Shown one piece after another: positions 1 to 8,800 of a stretch of DNA of 39,240 nucleotides. The position numbers and the translations under genes were made by a program. Source of the stretch: Streptomyces sp. 8K308. Its GTDB lineage: Bacteria > Actinomycetota > Actinomycetes > Streptomycetales > Streptomycetaceae. The notes under the pieces are model-generated. The model worked only from the letters and a program-made list of their open reading frames with translations, searched no databases and had not been told where the DNA came from. The first letter of the stretch is position 1, and each line of letters opens with the position of its first letter. The stretch lies in assembly GCF_004348315.1 (NCBI RefSeq), contig NZ_SMKC01000027.1, positions 1 to 39,240 of the forward strand, read 5' to 3'.

Positions 1-191
1 GCGCGGGGCGGTGGGGAGGGCGACGTGCCGGGCGCCGCCGTGGAAACAGGGGTACGAACCGTCACGCCGGCCACGCTAGGCGCGGGGCCACGGCCGTGGG
101 CTGCTCGCGCGGAGACGTCATCGTCTCGTCAGATTCGCCGAGGACGGACTCCAGGAACGAACGGGCCGGCCGTGGGTGGGGGCGGCGCGAG

Positions 192-218
192 GACGTCCGG
201 TCTCGGCGACCGGACGTC
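192..218 (-). terminator. Hairpin downstream of the oxidoreductase
   Basis: A perfect 10-base inverted repeat (GACGTCCGGT / ACCGGACGTC) with a 7-base loop lies about 40 bases past the stop of the minus-strand oxidoreductase. It has no U-tract, which is common for Streptomyces terminators. The rest of positions 1-256 holds no reading frame I can support. Confidence 0.5.
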
Positions 219-256
219 GGGGCAGCCGCACGCCGTCGCGGACGACGGCGGCTGGC

Positions 257-1054
257 TCATCGAGGCGTGGCGGGCACGTTCGCGGGGTCGACGGCGTAGT
301 GGGCGGCGATTCCCGTGGCCCCGGGCGCGACGCCAGGCAGGAGGACCAGGTCGTCGTCGTAGTCGCCGCCCCTCTCGGGTCGGAAGGGAAGCGGCGGGTC
401 CGATTCCAGGCCGAGCACCCGTTCGCGGAGTGCGTCGGCGCACGCCGTGAAGTCCGGTTCGGTGAACCGGTCGGCTCCGTAGACGACGAATGGCGGCAGC
501 GCGTCCATGCCGGTGTACCAGAACGTGCCGTGGTGCAGCGGGAAGAGGACGTCGTTCACGAAGCCGTGGATGCCGCGCGGGCCGAAGCTCGACCGGCGGG
601 CGCCGACCGAGGTGATGACCAAGGCGCGCTTTCCGGCGAGTCCGCCGTCGCCGTAGCGCCGGGTCCTGCCGTGCTCGTCCTTGACGCCGAACGCGAAGCC
701 CTGGACGAGCACCCGGTCGAGCCAGCCCTTCAGGATGGCGGGCGGGCCGAACCACCACAGGGGGAAGTGAAACACCAGGGTGTCCGCCCAGGCGATCTTC
801 TCGTGCTCGGCGCGGATGTCCGCGCCGAGCCCGCCCGTCCGGTAGGCGCTCTCCTGGGCGTCTCCGATCGACAGCCGTCCGGCCGCCGTGGGCGGGAAGT
901 CCGCGCGGTCGACCGTCGCCTTCCAGCCCATGGCGTAGAGGTCCGACTCCACGACCTCGTGGCGGTGTGCCCGCAGGGCGCGGATCACCTCGCCGCGCAG
1001 CGAGCTGTTCAGCGATGCCGGTTCCGGGTGGGCGAATATCCAGAGCAGCTTCAT
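257..1054 (-). CDS. NAD(P)H dehydrogenase (quinone) / flavodoxin-fold oxidoreductase
   Basis: This 265-residue protein belongs to the NQO/MdaB-like flavodoxin-fold family, which reduces quinones or similar acceptors through FMN or FAD in the cytoplasm. It starts MKLLWIFAHPEPASLN, the usual first strand and flavin phosphate loop. It continues with ADTLVFHFPLWWFGPPAILKGWLDRV and a GLAGKRALVITSVGA strand, both standard in the family. The ATG at 1054 follows an AGGA sequence at a good distance; longer frames reaching 1966 are shadow of the neighbouring regulator. It is divergent from the GlxA-type regulator with only 72 bases between start codons, so that regulator probably controls it. The substrate is not evident. 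Confidence 0.85.
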   Translation of the reverse strand: MKLLWIFAHPEPASLNSSLRGEVIRALRAHRHEVVESDLYAMGWKATVDRADFPPTAAGRLSIGDAQESAYRTGGLGADIRAEHEKIAWADTLVFHFPLWWFGPPAILKGWLDRVLVQGFAFGVKDEHGRTRRYGDGGLAGKRALVITSVGARRSSFGPRGIHGFVNDVLFPLHHGTFWYTGMDALPPFVVYGADRFTEPDFTACADALRERVLGLESDPPLPFRPERGGDYDDDLVLLPGVAPGATGIAAHYAVDPANVPATPR

Positions 1055-1126
1055 GGCTTCGATCCTGCGCGGACCGCACACCCGGAAACGAGTGGCCTGA
1101 TCGCCACGATATGGAAGGATCTGGCC

Positions 1127-2158
1127 ATGAACGCCTTCGCCCAACAGGTCGGCGACGAGCGCCGCCACCGGGTCGCCGTACTCGTCCGCCCCGGCGTCAT
1201 GCCGATGGAGCTCGGTCTGGTGCACCAGATCTTCGGCTACGCCCAGTCCGCCACGGGCGAGCCGTTGTACGAGCTGGTGACCTGCGCGCCGGTGCCCGGC
1301 CCCGTCCGGACGGATGCCGATTTCTCGATCCACGTGGCACACGGGCCTGACGCGCTGGCGGAGGCCGACACCGTGGTCGTTCCGGCGACGCACGAGCCCG
1401 ACGAGACGAGCGGGCGGTTGGCGGAACCGGTCGCCGGGGCGTTGTCGCGCATCCGCCCCGGCACCCGTGTCGCCTCCGTCTGCACCGGCGCGTTCGTCCT
1501 GGCGGCGGCCGGTCTGCTGGACGGCCGCAGGGCGACGACCCACTGGAAGTCCGTGCCCGAGTTCCGGGCCCGCTTCCCGGACGTCGACCTGGACCCCGAC
1601 GTGCTCTACGTGGACGAGGGGGATGTGCTGACCTCGGCGGGAGAGGCGTCGGGCATCGATCTGTGCCTCCACATGATCCGGTGTGACCACGGTACGGCCG
1701 TCGCCAACGCGGTGGCCCGCACCACGGTCGTCCCCCCGCACCGGGACGGCGGGCAGGCGCAGTTCATCCCTCGGCCCATGCCGCCCGAGCAGCGTTCCTC
1801 GACCGCACGGGCACGCGCCTGGGCCCTGCGCCATCTGGGCCGCCCGCTCTCGCTGAGCGAGTTGGCGGCCCAGGAGTCCATGAGCGTAAGGACCTTCAGC
1901 CGACGGTTCCGCGAGGAGACCGGGCAGACGCCCGTGCGGTGGCTGACGCGGCAGCGGATCGACCACGCGCGGCAGCTGCTTGAGGAGACGGACCTGGGCA
2001 TCGACCGGATCGCGGCCGACACCGGGTTCGGTACGGCCGCCTCACTGCGGCAACACATGCGTGCCCTCATCGGCGTCTCCCCGCGCGCCTACCGCCGCAC
2101 GTTCCGAGGAGATGACGCGCCCACGGGCGGCTCCACTCCCCCAACCGGTGCGTCCTGA
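1127..2158 (+). CDS. GlxA-family AraC transcriptional regulator
   Basis: This 343-residue protein has an N-terminal DJ-1/PfpI-like domain (about residues 12-190) containing a CTGAFVLAAAGLLDG nucleophile-elbow-like segment, then a C-terminal AraC DNA-binding domain with two helix-turn-helix units (RTFSRRFREETGQTP and IAADTGFGTAASLRQHM). GlxA-type proteins are regulators whose amidase-like domain probably senses a ligand. The ATG at 1127 has GGAAGGA seven bases upstream. It is divergent from the flavodoxin-fold oxidoreductase, the usual arrangement of a regulator and its target. It is convergent with the MerR gene, 24 bases away. Confidence 0.9.
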   Translation: MNAFAQQVGDERRHRVAVLVRPGVMPMELGLVHQIFGYAQSATGEPLYELVTCAPVPGPVRTDADFSIHVAHGPDALAEADTVVVPATHEPDETSGRLAEPVAGALSRIRPGTRVASVCTGAFVLAAAGLLDGRRATTHWKSVPEFRARFPDVDLDPDVLYVDEGDVLTSAGEASGIDLCLHMIRCDHGTAVANAVARTTVVPPHRDGGQAQFIPRPMPPEQRSSTARARAWALRHLGRPLSLSELAAQESMSVRTFSRRFREETGQTPVRWLTRQRIDHARQLLEETDLGIDRIAADTGFGTAASLRQHMRALIGVSPRAYRRTFRGDDAPTGGSTPPTGAS

Positions 2159-2182
2159 CGCTCAGGGACGCGCCGTCGCGTG

Positions 2183-2539
2183 TCACGCATGGTTCCGGGC
2201 CGCGCGCAGCGCCCCCGCCAGGCGGTCGCGGACCTCCGACTGGGCGGCGATACGGGCGTCGAGGACGGCGAGGCGTTGCTCGGCGATCCGCAGGCCGACC
2301 TCGCTGGGCGGCCCGCCCGCCAGGTCCCCGTCGAGGCAGACCCGGAAGGCGCGCACGTCCTCCAGGGTGAGGCCGGCGGCCAGCAGGTGCCGGATGTTGC
2401 GGACTCGGGTCGCCGTGGACTCCAGGTAGTCCCGATAGCCGTTGGCCGCACGTTCCGCGCTGATCAGCCCGGCGTCCTCGTAGTGGCGCAGGGCGCGCGG
2501 CGTCGTGCCGGTGACCCTGGCCAACTCGCCGATCCGCAC
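2183..2539 (-). CDS. MerR-family regulator
   Basis: This is a short MerR protein of about 118 residues. It opens with the classical winged helix (RIGELARVTGTTPRALRHYE), followed by GLI...NGYRDY and a coiled dimerisation helix. I chose the GTG at 2539 because GGAGG lies eight bases upstream and the protein then begins at the family-typical position. An alternative GTG at 2569 overlaps the stop of the SDR gene as GTGA and would add ten residues. Either way it follows the SDR on the same strand, so the two are probably co-transcribed. No metal-binding cysteine cluster is present, so the effector is probably organic. Confidence 0.85.
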   Translation of the reverse strand: MRIGELARVTGTTPRALRHYEDAGLISAERAANGYRDYLESTATRVRNIRHLLAAGLTLEDVRAFRVCLDGDLAGGPPSEVGLRIAEQRLAVLDARIAAQSEVRDRLAGALRAARNHA

Positions 2540-2565
2540 GCACCCCACCTCCGGCACCCGTCCTA

Positions 2566-3330
2566 TCACGACACGGCCGCACCGCCGTCGACGGGGAGGA
2601 CGACGCCGGTGACGAAGGCGGCGGACGGGTCGGCGAGCCGGGTGATGGCCCAGGCGGCCTCCTCGGGCCGGCCGATGCGGCCCAGCGGGGTGTGAGCGAT
2701 CTGCCAGGCCCGCACCGCTGCCTTCTGCTCGGGGCTGAGGCCCATGTGGTCGCCGATCGACGTGTCGATCGCGCCGGGCGCCACGGCCACCACCCGTACG
2801 CCGCGCGGCGCCAGCTCGACGGCCCAGCTGCGGGTCAGTGAGTCCAGTGCGGCCTTGGTGGCGCCGTAGACGGAGTTCTCCGGCCAGCCCCGCAGGCCGA
2901 TGGGCGTGCTGACGTTGACGATCACCCCACCGCCCTCGGCCAGCGCCGGGAGCGCGGCCCTGGCCAGCAGGACGGGGGCGACCACATTGGTGGCGAGCAA
3001 CGTGTCGACGGCCTGCGCGGTCACGTCGGCGAGCGGACTTGAGCCGGCGACGCCCGCGTTGTTGACCAGGACGTCGAGGCGGCCGTGTTCGGCGAGCGTG
3101 GCGCGGACGATCCGCTCCGGCTCGCCGTCGCCGGTGATGTCGGCGGTCATCGGCATGACGCCGGGATGGCCGTCAGCGGTCTCGGCCAGCGGCTCCGGGC
3201 GTCGACCGACCGCGACGACCACGGCGCCCTGGGCGGCGAAGGCCCGCGCCGTGGCACGGCCGATGCCGATGCCGGTGCCGGCGCCGGCGCCGGTGACCAG
3301 GATGGTACGGGGAGCAGTTGCGTCGTTCAT
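2566..3330 (-). CDS. SDR-family oxidoreductase
   Basis: This 254-residue classical short-chain dehydrogenase has an N-terminal glycine-rich NAD(P) loop (TGAGAGTGIGIGRATA), slightly longer than the usual TGxxxGxG. It also has NNAG in LDVLVNNAGVAG, the catalytic YGATK (YxxxK) in ENSVYGATKAALD, and the closing FVTGVVLPVDGG. A GR-R pattern after the second strand (VAVGRRPEP) suggests NADP(H). The start is the ATG giving MNDATAPRTILVTG. There is no good ribosome-binding site because a perfect hairpin sits just upstream; an in-frame TTG at 3369 would place the hairpin inside the gene. The substrate is unknown. It probably belongs with the downstream MerR gene. Confidence 0.88.
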   Translation of the reverse strand: MNDATAPRTILVTGAGAGTGIGIGRATARAFAAQGAVVVAVGRRPEPLAETADGHPGVMPMTADITGDGEPERIVRATLAEHGRLDVLVNNAGVAGSSPLADVTAQAVDTLLATNVVAPVLLARAALPALAEGGGVIVNVSTPIGLRGWPENSVYGATKAALDSLTRSWAVELAPRGVRVVAVAPGAIDTSIGDHMGLSPEQKAAVRAWQIAHTPLGRIGRPEEAAWAITRLADPSAAFVTGVVLPVDGGAAVS

Positions 3331-3341
3331 GGCGTCATCGT

Positions 3342-3364
3342 GAAAACCTGCCGCCAGCGGCAGG
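3342..3364 (-). terminator. Perfect hairpin plus T4 just before the SDR start
   Basis: CCTGCCGC-CA-GCGGCAGG is a perfect 8-base inverted repeat at 3347-3364. Read on the minus strand it is followed directly by TTTT. It fits an intrinsic terminator for the RidA-like gene, but it ends only 12 bases before the SDR start codon. It could therefore also be an attenuator or an operator for the MerR regulator. Confidence 0.55.
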
Positions 3365-3480
3365 GGCAAGCTGCGGCCGCACGCTCGCCCGGGTGGTCGT
3401 CGAAGGGTGCCGTTTCCACGTCGCTGGAGGCGATCCGCCGGGTCGGACCGCGCTCGTGGACCGGCCCCGCCTCCGGCGCG

Positions 3481-3870
3481 TCAGACGACGGCGACGGCAT
3501 CGATCTCGACAAGGAACCCCGGGCCCAGGCCGGCCACGACATGGACCGTGATGGCCGGCGGTGGGTCGGCCCGGTTCCACACCTCCTGGAAGGCAGCCAC
3601 GCCCTCTTCGAACGTGTGGCCGTCCACCACGGCGATGGTCCAGTGGACGATGTTCGCCAGGCTCGCCCCCTCGCTCTCCAGGATGGTCGCGAGGTTCCGG
3701 AACGCCTGCCTGGCCTGTTCCCCGACCGTGGGGCCGACGACCGCGCCGTCGGCGTCGACGCCGTTCTGTCCCCCGATGTAGATCGTCTTCGCCGGCTGTT
3801 CGACCACGACCGCCTGGCTGAAGGCGGGGCTGCGATGCAGCCCCTCGGGGTTGATGTGCCGTACACCCAT
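3481..3870 (-). CDS. RidA/YjgF-family protein
   Basis: This 129-residue protein has the whole RidA fold: a start like MGVRHINPEGLHRSPAFSQ, the YIGGQNGVDADG turn, EQARQAFRNLATILE, and a closing VEIDAVAVV strand. RidA enzymes hydrolyse reactive enamine/imine intermediates. By my alignment the arginine that binds the substrate carboxylate in canonical RidA (in VAR-LPKD of E. coli) is glycine here (VAG-LGPG), so classical imine deaminase activity is doubtful. It may be one of the other Rid subfamilies. GGAGGAGG precedes the ATG at 3870. It is divergent from the CGNR regulator, with paired palindromes between them. Confidence 0.88.
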   Translation of the reverse strand: MGVRHINPEGLHRSPAFSQAVVVEQPAKTIYIGGQNGVDADGAVVGPTVGEQARQAFRNLATILESEGASLANIVHWTIAVVDGHTFEEGVAAFQEVWNRADPPPAITVHVVAGLGPGFLVEIDAVAVV

Positions 3871-3893
3871 GAGTTGCCTCCTCCGAGAGCGAA

Positions 3894-3908
3894 ACCAGTT
3901 ATAGGGGT
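3894..3908. promoter_or_regulatory. Near-palindrome site 1 in the RidA/CGNR intergenic region
   Basis: ACCAGTTATAGGGGT is a degenerate copy of site 2, sharing the TTATAG core and the ACC...GGT ends. Its reverse strand contains TATAAC, a plausible -10 box for the RidA-like gene. It is probably an operator bound by the CGNR regulator. Confidence 0.6.
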
Positions 3909-3918
3909 TCCACGCAGC

Positions 3919-3933
3919 ACCACTTATAGTGGT
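3919..3933. promoter_or_regulatory. Near-perfect palindrome site 2, overlapping the CGNR promoter
   Basis: ACCACTTATAGTGGT has six matched base pairs on each side of a 3-base centre. It lies 25 bases from site 1 and three bases before the CGNR start codon. It includes TATAGT, placed so that a transcript would begin at or near the ATG at 3937. No Shine-Dalgarno sequence is present, which agrees with a leaderless message repressed by its own product. Confidence 0.65.
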
Positions 3934-3936
3934 TTC

Positions 3937-4539
3937 ATGCGAACGAACGCAACCAGCCGGGTGTTGCGCGACCCCAAGGGAGGGTCGTTCCGGTTCGACG
4001 CCGGCGCCGTCTGCCTGGACTTCGCCCACACCGGCGGCGAGGGCCGGTTCGCGGTGTTCGAGACCCTCCACGCCCCCACCGACCTGGCCGACTGGCTGGC
4101 ACAGCCCCCACTGGCCGCCGTCATGACAGTGCCCGTGACCGCCGGCGAACTGGCCACGGCCAAGGCCCTCCGCCAGGCGATCTGGGACGCGGCACACGCC
4201 CGGGCAGCGGATCGTCCCGTGACCGCCGAGGCCATCGCGACCATCAACCGGGCCGCGGCCGCGGCATCGCTGATCCCCGAGCTCGCCACCGACGGCACGA
4301 CCACCGGCTGGGCACCACCGGTGCGCGCCACGCAGGCGCTCGCAACGCTCGCACGGGAGATGATCGAGCTGCTCTCCGGGCCACTCGCCGGACGCATCCG
4401 CGAGTGCGCGAGCGACGACTGCCCACTGGTGTTCGTCGACTCCTCCCGCCCCGGCGCCCGGCGTTGGTGCGCGATGGAACGCTGCGGCAACCGCCACAAA
4501 CTCCGAGCTCTCCGCGCCCGGCGAGCCACGGACACCTGA
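3937..4539 (+). CDS. CGNR zinc-finger / ABATE-domain regulator
   Basis: This 200-residue protein has two recognisable parts. The N-terminal ABATE-type domain (about residues 10-150) contains FRFDAGAVCLDFAHTGG. The C-terminal treble-clef CGNR zinc finger has cysteines in ECASDDC and in WCAMERCGNR, followed by a basic helix. Such proteins are predicted stress-type transcription regulators common in actinomycetes. The ATG at 3937 is supported by coding character but has no ribosome-binding site, so the transcript may be leaderless. It is divergent from the RidA-like gene and most likely regulates it and itself through the two TTATAG palindromes. Confidence 0.88.
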   Translation: MRTNATSRVLRDPKGGSFRFDAGAVCLDFAHTGGEGRFAVFETLHAPTDLADWLAQPPLAAVMTVPVTAGELATAKALRQAIWDAAHARAADRPVTAEAIATINRAAAAASLIPELATDGTTTGWAPPVRATQALATLAREMIELLSGPLAGRIRECASDDCPLVFVDSSRPGARRWCAMERCGNRHKLRALRARRATDT

Positions 4540-4676
4540 CGCGGCCGCGGACACGGGGGCCGGGCGACAGGTCGCGTGGGAAGGCCTCGCGGCCGGCTGG
4601 ATCTGAGCGGTGCGGCCTCCGGGCGCTCTTGCCCCTCCACGACCGGGCTGGGACGATCCCGGCGTGCGCCACGCGG

Positions 4677-4705
4677 CGGCCGGAGCATCGGACAGACTCC
4701 GGCCG
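4677..4705. repeat. 9-base inverted repeat upstream of the secreted repeat protein
   Basis: CGGCCGGAG and CTCCGGCCG are perfect inverted arms separated by 11 bases. They lie 52 bases before the next start codon and about 140 bases past the CGNR stop. This could be a weak terminator or a regulatory site. Nothing else is evident in 4540-4757. Confidence 0.4.
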
Positions 4706-4757
4706 GGCCCCCACCCGTCGATTCTGCTCCGTGGACGAACCTCAGGAGTGAGATCAC

Positions 4758-5108
4758 ATGCTGCGTTCGAAACTGCGTTCCTTACTGCTCGGCTCAGGCG
4801 CCGCAATCGTCATGACGGGCACCGCTCTGTCACCGGCCACGGCGGCGGCATCCCCGGCGCCTGGGGACGTCTCCGCCGCTGCGGGGTACTGGTCCTGCAC
4901 GATTCCGGCCGGCTACACGTACACCCAGGTCCAGAGCACCCTGTCCTGCTCCACCACCGGCTTCGCCCCTCGGTACTACGTGGTGCCGCCCTCCGACGGC
5001 CTGTGGGCCTGCACCATCCCGGCGGGCTACACCTACACCGCCACGCAGAGCACGATGTCCTGTTCCACCACCGGTTTCAGCACCAGCTACCGCCTCAGGG
5101 CACTCTGA
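4758..5108 (+). CDS. Small secreted protein with two tandem repeats
   Basis: This 116-residue protein has a signal peptide: basic MLRSKLRS, hydrophobic core, ATAA-type cleavage site near residue 30. Two repeats of about 30 residues follow, starting at W45 and W83 (period 38), with the shared pattern W-x-CTIPAGYTYT-x-x-QST-x-SCSTTGF-x-x-x-Y. Each repeat has two cysteines 17 residues apart (C47/C64 and C85/C102), so one disulfide per repeat is likely after export. CAGGAGTG precedes the ATG. I do not recognise a characterised family. It may be a small extracellular binding or structural protein. It is followed by a strong terminator and looks monocistronic. Confidence 0.8.
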   Translation: MLRSKLRSLLLGSGAAIVMTGTALSPATAAASPAPGDVSAAAGYWSCTIPAGYTYTQVQSTLSCSTTGFAPRYYVVPPSDGLWACTIPAGYTYTATQSTMSCSTTGFSTSYRLRAL

Positions 5109-5131
5109 ACGGCGCCCCGGACTCCGTTCTC

Positions 5132-5157
5132 CGGCCCGCACGCCTCCGTGCGGGCCG
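5132..5157 (+). terminator. Strong intrinsic hairpin after the secreted protein
   Basis: A perfect 11-base stem (CGGCCCGCACG / CGTGCGGGCCG) with a CCTC loop lies 23 bases after the stop codon. It has no U-tract, but stem strength and position support a terminator. Confidence 0.75.
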
Positions 5158-5224
5158 TGAGTCACGCCTCGGCGCGCGGCAACCTCGTCGGGGCGCCCCA
5201 CGACGACCGGGTACGCTCTCGGCC

Positions 5225-5575
5225 ATGACACGCCCGATACGCGCCAGCGAGTCGGACGGCACCACGTGGGACGCCCCCACCGACGAGCAACTCCACGACC
5301 TGGTCGCCGACCTCAACCTGCGCCACCGATTCCTGATCGTGCAACGCTTGGACTCGCCCGACCCCCGCCAGCACTACATCCAGGTCTACCTCGAGGACGA
5401 CCTCAGCCACACGATCGAATACCGCGAGGGCGGCACCGACGCCCACTACACCGCGCGGATCCCGCGCGACCCGAGCCCCTGGGCCGCCGAACCCGTGGCC
5501 CGCGTCATCACCAGCTGGGCCGCCGGCGACGCCACCTGGCGGCACGCCCTGCCCTGGCAGCCCGTCGTCTTTTGA
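5225..5575 (+). CDS. Hypothetical protein, 116 residues
   Basis: The frame from the ATG at 5225 encodes an acidic, soluble protein. It has the pattern RHRFLIVQRLDSPDPRQHYI, then YLEDDLSHTIEYREGG and VITSWAAGDATWR. This alternation of short strands with a final helix and conserved-looking tryptophans resembles small actinobacterial proteins of unknown function, possibly of immunity-protein type, but I cannot assign a family. Codon usage is typical of a real gene. The ribosome-binding site is weak. A longer frame beginning at 4610 runs antisense-like through the secreted gene and is not real. It is convergent with the MbtH gene, 15 bases away. Confidence 0.7.
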   Translation: MTRPIRASESDGTTWDAPTDEQLHDLVADLNLRHRFLIVQRLDSPDPRQHYIQVYLEDDLSHTIEYREGGTDAHYTARIPRDPSPWAAEPVARVITSWAAGDATWRHALPWQPVVF

Positions 5576-5590
5576 GCCCGGCGGGACGCG

Positions 5591-5803
5591 CTACCGCGAG
5601 GCCGCCGACCGCTGGAAGTCCCGGACCGACCGCGGCCGCATGTCCGTCCACACCGACTCGATGTGGGAGAGACATTCCTCCCTGGTCCCCCTCCTGCCCT
5701 CCGGCCGCCAGCCCGCCGGCAGGTCCAAGCCGTGAGGCCAGATAGAGTACTGCTCCTCATCGTTGACGACGACCGCGAACGCCTCGTTCGACACGTCACT
5801 CAC
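5591..5803 (-). CDS. MbtH-like protein
   Basis: This 70-residue MbtH-family chaperone carries the hallmark NDEEQYSIWP, LPAGWRPEG, ECLSHIESVWTDMRP and a final SVR. MbtH proteins bind NRPS adenylation domains and are needed for their folding or activity. The GTG at 5803 is chosen because AAGGAGA lies six bases upstream; the longer frame to 5854 would lie inside NRPS1. The start overlaps the NRPS1 stop by 8 bases, so translation is probably coupled and the partner is most directly the NRPS1 adenylation domain. It is the only MbtH gene in the window and probably also serves the two adenylation domains of NRPS2. Confidence 0.96.
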   Translation of the reverse strand: MSDVSNEAFAVVVNDEEQYSIWPHGLDLPAGWRPEGRRGTREECLSHIESVWTDMRPRSVRDFQRSAASR

Positions 5804-8800
5804 CAGATTCTCCTTCGCTCGTACTGACACTGCCGCCCGCCGGTCCGAGTTCACCCACTCGGGCCTGACGCACGATGCGGGAGATCCGCTCCACCACGTT
5901 CGCCGTTCCCACCTCGTCAGCGAGTGCCCGCGAAACGGACTCGACCGTGGGATCGCGGAACACCTTGACCGGAGGCACTTCTATCCGCATGAGCACACGC
6001 ATGCGCGAGATGAGGCGGACGATGTCCAGCGAACGTCCCCCCATGGAGAAGAAGTTCTCTCGCCTGCCGACCTGGTCGGCTGACACGCCGAGGATCTCCG
6101 CCCACAGTTCGGCCACGAGCAGCTGAGTGTCACCCGCCGGTGCGGCGTCCGTGTCCGGACGGGAACGGTCCGTCTGGTCCGGGCGTGGGAGCGAACTCCG
6201 GTCGACCTTCCCGTTGGCGTTCAACGGGATCCGGTCGACCGGCACGATCCAGTGCGGCAGGAGATACGACGGCAGCGTCTCCCGCAGGAACTCCCGCAGC
6301 TCCGCCCCGGAGGGTCCCGGACGACCGCCCTCCCGCACCACATAGGCCGCGATGCGTGACCGCCCGCGCGGCTCCGAGGCCGCGAGAGCCAACGCCTGAC
6401 GCACCTCGGGGTGCCGCTCAAGTGCCGCCTCGATCTCCCCGGGTTCCACCCGATGGCCGTCCACCTTCACCTGCTCGTCGACCCGCCCCAGGAACTCGAA
6501 GGCACCGGACGCGTTGAGCCGGCCGACGTCCCCGGTCCGGTACATGCGCGCACCGGGCACCCCGGAGAAAGGGTCCGGCAGGAACCGCTCGGCGGTCAGC
6601 GCGGCACGTCCCACATAGCCGCGTGCCACACAGTCGCCACCGATGTACAGCTCGCCTGCCGCGCCGACCGGTTGGGGTTGAAGATGGGCATCGAGCACGT
6701 ACATCCGGGTGTTGGCGATGGGGCGGCCGATCGGAACGACCGTCTGGTGCTCGGTGCCGCTGATCCGGTGGACCGTGTTCCCGACCGATGCCTCGGTCGG
6801 GCCGTACTCGTTGAGGACGGGCGTCCGCGGCGCCAGGTCCCGCCAGGCGTCGAAGGAGCGTCTGGGAAAGGCGTCGGCCCCGACCACGAGGGTGTGGCAG
6901 AGGACCGCGGCGGACCGCTGGTCCAACTGGTCGTTGAGGAGGTCCAGATGGCCTGGGGTGAGCTTCACGAAGGCGTAGGGGGCGCGGCGCGTCAGCTCTT
7001 TCGCCAGGTCGCCGGGGGTCGCCTCGTGCGGCAGCAGGTGAAGCTCCTGCCCACAGACCAGCGGCCCGTACAGGTCAGGCACCAACATGTCGAAGGCGAA
7101 GGACGAGAACACTGGCGCGCCTCCGCCGTTTCCCGCCACGTACTCCCGGACGCACCACGTCAGGTAGTTCACCAGCCCCCGGTGTTCGACCATGACTCCT
7201 TTCGGCACGCCCGTGGACCCGGAGGTGTGAATGACGTATGCCAGGTTCCTCGGGCCCACCTCGCGCGGCGGCGGGGTGGTGGCGGCGCGCCGCACCGCCT
7301 CGCCCTCCGGGTCGAGTCGTGGGCCGTCCGTCCAGAAGACCGCACGCTCCGGAGGGGCGACGAGCACGGCCGCACCGGGACCGGTCATCATGAGCCGCTT
7401 GCGTTCGTCGGGGTAGTCGGGATCGATGGGAACGTAGGCGCCGCCCGCTTTCAGGATCCCCAGCAGTGCGGCCACCATCCCGGGTGAGCGGTCGACGCAC
7501 ACGCCGACGGTCACGTCCGGCCCGACCCCCGTCTCCCGCAGGCACCAGGCGACCTGGTTGGCCCATGCCTCCAGTTCGGCGTATGTCAGGGTCCGCCCGG
7601 AGGAGTACACGGCGATCGCTTCCGGCACCCGTGAGACCTGCTGCTCGAACAACTCGTGGACGCATGCTTCCGTCGGGTAAGGGCCGGACACGTCATTGAC
7701 GCGCGTCAGGAGTTCGATGTCCTCGGTCGAGCGTGCGTCGAGCGCGGAGAGGCGCGCTGAGGGATCCGAGCAGGCGCTGTCGAGCAGGGTGACCAGGTTG
7801 TCTGCCAGCAGGGCCACGGTGTCCGCGGTGAACAGGTCCGTGCTGAACGTGAGGAGCCCGTCGATGCCAGTGCGGCTCTCCGTGAGGGACACGACCAGGT
7901 CCGTCTTGGACGTCGCGGTGTCGATCAGCCGGGCGGACCAGTCGAGCCCCGGGGGCGGGGGCCCGGCCACCGGCTCCTCGAGCTCCAGGATGGTCTGGAA
8001 CAGCGGCGTACGGCTGACGTCGCGCTCACCCACGACGTGGTCGACCAGGGCATCGAAGGGCAGGTCCTGGTGTGCGTGGGCAGCTCGCAGACGGCCCCAG
8101 ACGTGCGCGAGGAAGTCCTCGAAGCGGGGATCGCCCGGAAGGTCGGCCCGGAGCGGCAGCGTGTTGAACATCGGACCCACGACGGTTTCCGTCTCGGCCC
8201 GGTCCCGGTTGGCCGTGTTGACGCCGACGATGATGTCCCGCTGGCCCGAGTACCTGCGGAGCAGGGCGTGGTAGGCGGCCAGGAGGACGGCGAACACGGT
8301 GACCTCGTACTCCCGGGCGACGCGCCGCACCGCCTCCGCCAGGGGCCGTGGGATGTGGAAGGAGTGCGTTCCGCCGCGGAAGGTGGGCACCGCGGGCCGC
8401 GGCAGGTCCGTCGGCAGGTTGACGGGCTCCGGTTCGTCCGTCAGGACCTCGGCCCAGTAGCGGAGGGCCGGCGCCAGGGACCCCGCGTCGAGAGCGCCTC
8501 GCTGCCATGCCGCGAAGTCGTCGTACGTGATGTCCCGGTCCGGCAGCCGAAGCTCGGCCCCCTGGTCGGCGGCCTGGTAGGCGGCGGCCAGCTCGCGGAT
8601 GAGCAGCCCGATCGACGCGCCGTCGCTGACGAGGTGGTGGAGGGTCAGCAGGAGGGTGTGGCGTCGCTCGGCGAGCTGGACCAGGTCGGCCCGGAACAGT
8701 GGACCGTTGGCGAGATCGAACGGCTCCGTGGCCCGGCGGGTCAGGAGTGACTCGGCGGCTGCCCGGGCCTCGTCCGGTGGGCCGGGGGTCAGGTCATGAC

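Noticed and set aside
25-256. Possible gene at the left edge
   Set aside because: Several short frames exist on both strands, but none has a motif or ribosome-binding site. Only a hairpin was kept.
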